Source: Adiantum capillus-veneris
Taxonomy: Eukaryota; Streptophyta; Polypodiopsida; Polypodiales; Pteridaceae
Length of the DNA stretch: 58,000 nt
Direction of reading: 5' to 3'
NCBI GenBank assembly: GCA_014529385.2
Contig: CM043962.1
Span: 35,805,598 to 35,863,597 of the forward strand
Positions 52,301 to 58,000 of the stretch are shown one piece after another. The notes beneath the pieces are model-generated. The model saw only the letters and a list, made by a program, of their open reading frames with translations, ran no database searches and had not been told where the DNA came from. Both the position numbers and the translations under genes were made by a program. The number at the start of each line of letters is the position of its first letter. Positions within the stretch are counted from its first letter, which is position 1.

Positions 52301-55300
52301 CATTGCGAAGGATCATATCTTTCTATGCTTGGGGAAAGGTAAGGGAGCATGATGCCTTCATCTTGTTTGACCTTGGCTCTACTCAAAACTTCATATGAAC
52401 GGAGTTGGACACCAAGTTGGGCATTCAAGCTTTTGAGATGGAAGATATTGTAATGGCTGACACAGCTTTCAAGGGACAACAATCCTCTGTTAATCCCTTG
52501 ATTCGGGAGTTGAGGCTTCATGTCCAAAGCTATGTCGACAAAGAAGACTTTTACCTCTCTCCTCTCCAACATGAGGATGCTATCCTAGGGGCGCCATGGT
52601 TTGATCGCATGGCTGCCAACATGAAGTTCCCTAAGAGGAGAATCTACTTCACCTACAGGGGAAAAAACATGTATATAGATGCTAATGAGTCTGGTTGTAC
52701 TATACCACTTGTAAATTCATCAGCTTTTGATAAGTCAATGAAAAGCTCGATTTTTGCGTACATGATTTTTGTCAAAGAATCCACTAGTGATGCTAATGGT
52801 TTATCAAATGAAAATGGTAGGAATCAAGAAGAGTTAGACTTGTATAGCTTTCTAAAAGGATTCCAAGATTGTTTTGGCTTCTCTAACGGCCCAATGGTAA
52901 AAAACTGGCGATTGTTCCACCGTAGCCCCCGAGACGGATTTCGATGGCCATGAAACTTTGCAAGGGCGGGGATTTAGGTGCTTTCCCTACCCCTACAATG
53001 TTTTATGGCCATCCACTCTCGTCTTGTTGGTCATTCACTCCCGTCTTGTTGGTCTATGGTGGCACAATCACCAAAACTTTTTGTTTTGGCTTCGCGAAGG
53101 GCCCAATGGTAAAAAATTAGCAATTGTGCCACCGTAGCCCATCGAGATGGATTGCGATGGCCATGAAACTTAGTAGGGGCGGGGTTTAGGTGCTTTTCTT
53201 GCCAGTATAATGTTTCATGGCCATCCACTCTTGTCTCGTTGGTCTAGGGTGGCACAATTTCCAAATTTTTTGTTCTGGCTTTGCTAAGGACCCAATGGTC
53301 AAAAACTGGCGATTGTGCCACCATAGCCCGTCGAGACGGATTGCGATGCCCATGAAATTTTGTAAGGGTAGGGTTTTAGGTGATTTCTCCACCCCTACAA
53401 AGATTCCTGGCCATCTGCTCCCCTCTTGACGGTCTAGGGTGACAATTTTGTGAAATATTTTGTTTTGGCTTCACTAAGGGCCCAATGGTAAAAAACTAGC
53501 TATTATGACATGGTAGACCGTCCATACGGATTGCGATGCCCATGAAACTTTGCAGGGATGGAGATTTAGATGCTTTTCTTGCCCTTGCAATGTTTCAGAC
53601 CCTTCCGCTATTGTCTGGTCGGTCTAGAGTGGCACAATCACCAATTATTTTGTTTTGGCTATGTTAAGGGTCCAATGATAAAAAACTGGCGATTGTGCCA
53701 CCGTAGCCCGTCAAGACGGATTACGATGCCCGTGAAACTTTGCAGGGGTGGGTATTTAGCTACTCTTCCTGACCCTGCAAAGTTTCATGGCCATCTGCTT
53801 CCGTGTTGTTGGTCTAGCGTGGCACAATCGCCAATTTTTTCATCTTGGCTTCTTTAAGGGCACAATGGTAAAAAACTGGTGACTGTACCACTGCCGACCG
53901 TCAAGACGGATTGGGATGCCCATGAAACTTTGCAAGGATGGGGATTTAGGTGCTTTATGTGCCCCTCCAATGTTTCATGGCCATCCACTCCAGTCTAGTC
54001 GGTCTAGGGTCGCACAATCACCAATTTTTTTGTTTTGGCTTCGCTAAGGGCCCAATGGTAAAAAACTGGCGATTGTGCCACCGTAGCCCGTCGAGACAGA
54101 TTGCATTGTCCACCTGAAACTTTGTAGAGGTGGGGATTTATGTGCTTTCCCGACCCCTGCAATGTAGTATGGCCATCCGCTCTCGCCTCGTCAGTCTAGG
54201 GTGGCACAATCACCAATTTTTTCATTTTGGCTTCGCTAAGGACCCAATGGTTAAAAACTGGTGATTGTGCCACCGTGGCCCGTCGAGATAAATTACAATG
54301 GACATGAAACTTTTCAAGGGTGGGGACTTAGGTGCTTTCCCTTCCCCTGGAATGTTTCATGGCTGTCCCCTCCGGTCTCGTCGGTCTAGGGTGGCACAAT
54401 CACCAAATTTTTCGTTTTGGCTTCGCTAAGTGCGTAATGGTCAAAACTGGTGATTGTGCCACCATAGCCCGTCGGGACCGATTGCGTTGCCCATGAAACT
54501 TTGTGGGGACGGGGATTTAGGTGATTTATCCACCCCTACAAAGATTCATGGCCATATGCTCCCGTCTTGTCGGTTTAGGGTGTCACAATCGCCAATTTTT
54601 TCGTTTTGGCTTCGCTAAGGGCCCAATGGTCAAAAACTGGCGATTGTGCCACGGTAGCCCATCGAGATGGATTGGGATGGCCATGAAACTTTGCAGAGAT
54701 AAGTATTTAGGTGCTTTCCCTTCCCATGCAATGTTTCATGGCCATCCGGTCACATCTCGTCGGTCTAGGGTAGCACAATCGCCAATAAACTCATTATGGC
54801 TTTGCTAAGGGCCCAATGATAAAAAACTGGCGATTGTGCCATCGTAGTCTATTGAGATGGATTGTGTCCCACCCCTGCAAAGTTTATGGCCATCCACTCC
54901 TTTCTTTTGGCTTCGCTAAGGGCCTTATGGTAAAAAAAGGGCGATTGTGCCACAGTAGACCGTCGAGACGGATTGCGTTGGCCATGAAACTTTCCAAGGG
55001 TGGGAATTTATTTGCTTTTCCTGTACCTCCAATGTTTCATGGCCATATTATTCCGTCTCCTCCGTCTAGGGTGGCAGAATCGCCAATTTTTTTGTTTTGG
55101 CTTCGTTAAGGGCCTATTGGTCAAAAACTTACGATTGTGCCACAATAGACCATCGAGACAGATTGCGATGCTCGTGAAACTTTGCAAGGGCATGGAATTA
55201 AGTTCTTTTAATGCCCATGCAAAATATGATGGCCATCCTCTCCCGTCTCATTGGTGTAGAGTGGCACAATCACCAATTTTTTTGTTTTGGCTTGATAAGG

Positions 55301-55343
55301 GACCGATGGTAAAAAACTAACGATTGTGCCACCGTAGCTCTGT
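49355..55343. repeat. 190-bp satellite of alternating inverted monomers (about 28 units)
   Basis: The landmark GGCTTCGCTAAGGGCCCAAT recurs every 190 bp (for example 53,291, 53,481, 53,671, 53,861, 54,051), with a few short deletions (one unit of about 110 bp near 54,820-54,923). Each unit is two back-to-back inverted repeats. The first has ~42-bp arms (GAGACGG...GATGGCCATGAAAC...GCAGGGGTGGGGA) around TTTAGGTGCTT. The second has ~38-bp arms (GTCTCGTCGGTCTAGGGTGG...CAATTTTTT) around a ~28-bp centre. So ~95-bp monomers alternate in orientation and both strands read nearly alike. An 845-bp gypsy fragment interrupts the array. Confidence 0.92.
52024..52869 (+). mobile_element. gypsy gag-protease fragment inside the satellite
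   Basis: Plus-strand fragment of the gypsy-1/gypsy-3 family without LTRs. It starts in the nucleocapsid linker (M-E-N-K-D-K), holds the CCHC knuckle C-F-K-C-G-E-Q-G-H-G-Y-R-S-C (about 52,194-52,236) and the protease active site F-D-L-G-S-T (about 52,368-52,385), and ends in the linker before RT (L-K-G-F-Q-D). A frameshift near 52,345 and a TGA at about 52,396 break it. It replaces about 30 bp of one satellite unit (CTAGGGTGGC... to ...TTTTTTCG). Confidence 0.88.
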
Positions 55344-55960
55344 AGGTGAAGTTGATTCTCCTCTCAGGGAAATTCATGTTGACAGCCATGCGATGAAACC
55401 ATGGCACCCCTAGGATAGCATCCTCATGTTGGAGAGGAGAGATGAAAAAGTCTTCTTTGTCGACATACCTTTGGACATGAAGCCTCAACTTCTGAATCAA
55501 GGGAGTAACAGAGGATTGTTGTCGCTTGAAAGTTGTTACAATATCTCCCATCTCAGAAGCTTGAATGCCCAGCTTGGTGGCCAACTCGGTTGATATGAAG
55601 TTGTGAGAAGAGCCAAGGTCAAACAAGATGAAAGCATCATGCACCTTTCCCCAAGCATAGGAAAGAGATGATCCTTTGCAATGAGCATCCTCTTTTGGAG
55701 CTTCGATGGTGGAATCCCTAGGAGTCTCATTGTGAGCATTTTTCTTGGGGCAAGAACGATAGTCATGTCCTTGCTCCCCACACTTAAAACACTTATGGTC
55801 TTTGGGAAAAGCTTCAAGCTCTTCACGAGAGAGTTTGTTTTAACCTTTGTAAACTCCCTTCTCCTTGGACCTATTTTCGTTGTTGTAGGAAGTGCCTTGG
55901 GAAGAATTTAGGGCATTGGTTTTTCCCTTTGCATCATTTTTATCTTTGTTTTTCATGGCT
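55344..55960 (-). pseudogene. gypsy-3 nucleocapsid and protease (truncated)
   Basis: The zinc knuckle reads C-F-K-C-G-E-Q-G-H-D-Y-R-S-C (about 55,797-55,756). After a frame change the protease reads F-I-L-F-D-L-G-S-S-H-N-F-I (active-site Asp, about 55,630-55,595), then L-R-L-H-V-Q-R-Y and H-E-D-A-I-L-G-V-P-W-F. It ends after N-F-T-Y-R at 55,345, joined to satellite. A TAA near 55,843 and frameshifts break the frame. Confidence 0.88.
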
Positions 55961-57078
55961 TTGATATTCCGTCTAGCCCCTTGTTGGAAATTGATGCGAG
56001 AAGCAACCATGGTGTGGTGGATTCAACTTCGGTTATAGAACCAGGCCATTGGGAGTTGACATACTCGGCCATTTCTTCAGGTAATCCCACACAACATTGT
56101 TGCTTTTTCTCGATGAATTCTATCTTTTGGAAGAGATTAGCCTTGAGATGTAAATCCCAAAACTTGTCCACATATTTGTGAATAGACTCATATGAGAGAA
56201 GCTTCAGATTGTGCCATTTGGTAAGTACTTTGTCCTTTGCATCGCTTGCAAGAAATTGCTTCATGATGGAAACTCCTAGAGTTTTCCATGTCTTTAGGAA
56301 TTCACCATTGCCACGAAGGCTAGCCCACCATTGACGAGCTGAGTTTTGGAAGTGCATAGCTACATGGCGTACCTTGGAGGACTCCGTGAAGCCCTCATCT
56401 CCAAAGGCCTCATCAAATTGTTGGACAAAGGCCAATACTTTGTCAGTGGCACCAAAGGTGCCATCATTAGAGAGAAAAGAGATACTCTTTCCTCCCTCTT
56501 TGAACTTCTTGAGCTTTTGTGATCTTCGCCATGCAGGGTATGATTTGCGATTTTCTCCCCTCTTGTATTCTCTAGGAGAATAGCCATAGATTTGGTCGGG
56601 AGAGGAGGAGGGTGAAGAAGAAGGAGAAGAGGGTGACCTCTTTCTTGACCTTTTATTCCTTTGTTTCCTCTCTTCCCTTTTGGAGTGACTAGGAGAAGGA
56701 CTATGTGTTGACCGTTTCCTCATGGGAGGAGTTGGCAATCGTCTAGACCGCCGTCTTTGTGGAGCCACATCTTCAAAGGAACTTAGGGATTCATTACTTT
56801 CTTCTTCTTTGGATTCCTCCTCTCATATGGGAGAGAGTCTTTTTTGGGGGTCTCATCAAGAGGCCTTCTAAGCTCTCTCTCTCCTTTGGGAGAGTAAGGA
56901 GAATCCCATAAGCACAAAGTTGTTGAGTAACTTTGGCTTGCAAAGTAGGGTTTCCCATAGCTTGATACAACCTAGTAACAAGATAATTGATAAACATGGG
57001 GGCATCATCATTAGCACCTTCATGTGAAAAATCAAAGTTATAAATGTTGATTCTACTCTCTTGATTATTGTCAGCCAT
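55953..57078 (-). pseudogene. gypsy-3 gag (broken)
   Basis: The gag start is chosen at ATG 57,078-57,076 because the residues after it (M-A-D-N-N-Q-E-S) match gypsy-1 gag. The first frame ends at 56,794. A frameshift near 56,830 leads into the main gag frame (to 55,953) with an Arg/Ser-rich basic stretch and a retrotransposon capsid region (M-H-F-Q-N-S-A-R-Q-W-W-A-S-L, L-L-S-Y-E-S-I-H-K-Y-V). A further frameshift near 56,020 precedes the nucleocapsid. It provides the capsid region that gypsy-1 lacks. Confidence 0.88.
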
Positions 57079-57478
57079 GCTAATTATACTTATGTGTTTA
57101 CTTATTGTATTCTTTGGCAACTCAAAACCTTAGTTGCTACTCCTCTTAGCCTTTGAAAATAAGCACTTAAGTATCTACACCCACGGCTCAAATTGGTTAA
57201 TTATAAAGAGTAGTGGGGTGGGTCTAAAATAGCAGAATTTTCGAGGGATAGCTCCTTTTGGACTTCTTATGGCTCAATAATGGTAAAGCCATAGGCAAGT
57301 CTAAAAAGACCCCATTATTAAGACCAAATCTCCCGAGGTGTGCACCATATCCCACATAGTGGGCTCAACAAAACCGATAATAATCCCAATCCCACTTACC
57401 CTACTATAATTAACAAAATCAACCATTAACAGGCTACTTAAGGACCTCTCTTCTTAAGCAAGAAAAGAGAAACCAAAT
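57079..57478 (-). other. gypsy-3 leader
   Basis: About 400 bp between primer-binding site and gag. Corresponds to 19,928-20,318 of gypsy-1 (shared GAGCCATAAGAAG-like and AGTAGCAACTA blocks before gag). Confidence 0.6.
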
Positions 57479-57490
57479 TCTCTCATACCA
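57479..57490 (-). promoter_or_regulatory. Decayed primer-binding site of gypsy-3
   Basis: The minus strand reads TGGTATGAGAGA, two substitutions from the TGGTATCAGAGC of gypsy-1, one base after the LTR end. Confidence 0.75.
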
Positions 57491-57491
57491 A

Positions 57492-58000
57492 TGTAATGAG
57501 AATGGCCTATGAACTTTGAGAATAGCCGAATTAAGAGAATTAAGGTGAGCATTTTTGTGAGATTACTTTGAGAACATAGAGGGTGAACTTAATTGAGGGT
57601 AGCAACATAAACATAGTACTTGATTAACTTGGCATGAAGAATACTTTTGCAAGAGAGAGAGTATTAGAGAACATGACAATAAATGAGGACCAGATTTACT
57701 TGGAGACGGTCCCCCCTCCAAAAGACGTTTGTATTATAGATTCTCCCATCAAGAGAGACTTTGTTACAATACAATCTTTGTGTTTCTTGTGGCCTTGGTG
57801 ATGCTATGAAGATGGAAATCTTCATGCATCACGAGCTTAACATAAACTTTGCAAAAAGCATTAACTATGCCAAGCCTCAGTCCCAAGGCCTCAAACACCT
57901 TCGAAGGTGGAGAGAACTAGCGGGGAATGAGGGTAGGGAAGAGGAAGAAGAATCATTCCATAGGAGAAAGAAATAGTTCCTCACTTATCATCACTCTTCT
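57492..58000 (-). mobile_element. gypsy-3 5' LTR, partial (runs off the window)
   Basis: Reverse complement of the last ~500 bp of the gypsy-1 LTR family, ending ...CATTACA before the primer-binding site. Matching blocks include AGAGACTT, CCATCAAGAG, CTTCATGCA and CTTCGAAGGTG. The start of the LTR lies beyond base 58,000. Confidence 0.85.

Larger units (their letters stand above)
55344..58000 (-). mobile_element. gypsy-3: 5' half of a gypsy-1-family element, minus strand
   Basis: On the minus strand: 5' LTR running off the window (58,000 to 57,492), primer-binding site, leader, gag and protease, ending abruptly at 55,344 where satellite begins. RT, integrase and the 3' LTR are missing. The protease/nucleocapsid part (55,344-55,975) is the counterpart, in the opposite orientation, of the fragment at 52,024-52,670. 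Confidence 0.88.

Noticed and set aside
49829-55320. Many 60-146-codon ORFs on both strands of the satellite as genes
   Set aside because: They repeat with the satellite period, shift frame every 190 bp and mirror each other between strands because of dyad symmetry.
49355-55343. CRISPR-like array of regular repeats
   Set aside because: Repeats are contiguous with no variable spacers, the unit is itself palindromic and 190 bp long, and the surroundings are plant retrotransposons.

Overview
This 58 kb window looks like repeat-packed intergenic DNA from the nuclear genome of a land plant with a large genome. I recognise no host gene. Nearly everything identifiable is retrotransposon sequence: Ty1/copia elements primed by initiator-Met tRNA, a Ty3/gypsy chromovirus-like family with ~1.55 kb LTRs, an L1-type LINE family, long (GA)n/(CT)n and (AC)n microsatellites, and a 190-bp satellite. 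The sequence does not fix the lineage (angiosperm, gymnosperm or fern). All annotation rests on reading motifs and comparing stretches within the window; no database was searched.

Layout. 1-5457: mostly unassigned DNA with two diverged 234-bp tandem units (362-808), a dispersed repeat family in minus orientation (about 834-3545, second copy inverted at about 39,766-41,890) and two 80-bp GA tracts. 5458-15,010: a 5'-truncated LINE (LINE-1) with an exact 19-bp target-site duplication, split by a minus-strand copia element (copia-1, 7955 to about 13,450). Copia-1 has lost its 5' LTR, and the LINE has lost its RT core. 15,011-18,361: unassigned, with one candidate minus-strand LTR (about 17,380-17,817). 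18,362-31,164: a gypsy element (gypsy-1) with both LTRs. Its protease-RT-RNase H block is inverted, and a young copia (copia-2, 20,943-26,468, 5-bp duplication CACAT) sits inside that inverted block. 31,165-34,400: a composite repeat, broken copia pieces and a gypsy LTR fragment. 34,411-39,435: two LINE copies lying head to head (LINE-3 minus, LINE-2 plus). 39,437-47,381: a second copy of the composite repeat, interrupted by the inverted dispersed repeat, then a 5'-truncated copia (copia-3) with its 3' LTR. 47,382-49,354: unassigned, AT-rich then C/A-rich then G-rich. 49,355-55,343: about 28 units of a 190-bp satellite built of two back-to-back inverted repeats, interrupted by an 845-bp gypsy gag-protease fragment. 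55,344-58,000: the 5' half of a minus-strand gypsy of the gypsy-1 family (gypsy-3), whose 5' LTR runs off the window.

How the parts relate. Every protein-coding element is disabled, by nonsense codons, frameshifts, deletions or inversions, so none is autonomous as it stands. Insertion order can be read from nesting: LINE-1 before copia-1, gypsy-1 before its inversion and/or copia-2. Copia-2 is the youngest by LTR identity but already carries several lesions. The most unusual object is the satellite, whose monomers alternate in orientation so that both strands read almost alike. Other points worth checking are a 20-nt motif 34-35 nt upstream of gag in two different copia families, the ATGA overlap between LINE ORF1 and ORF2, and a 16-bp palindrome ending the LINE 3' UTR.
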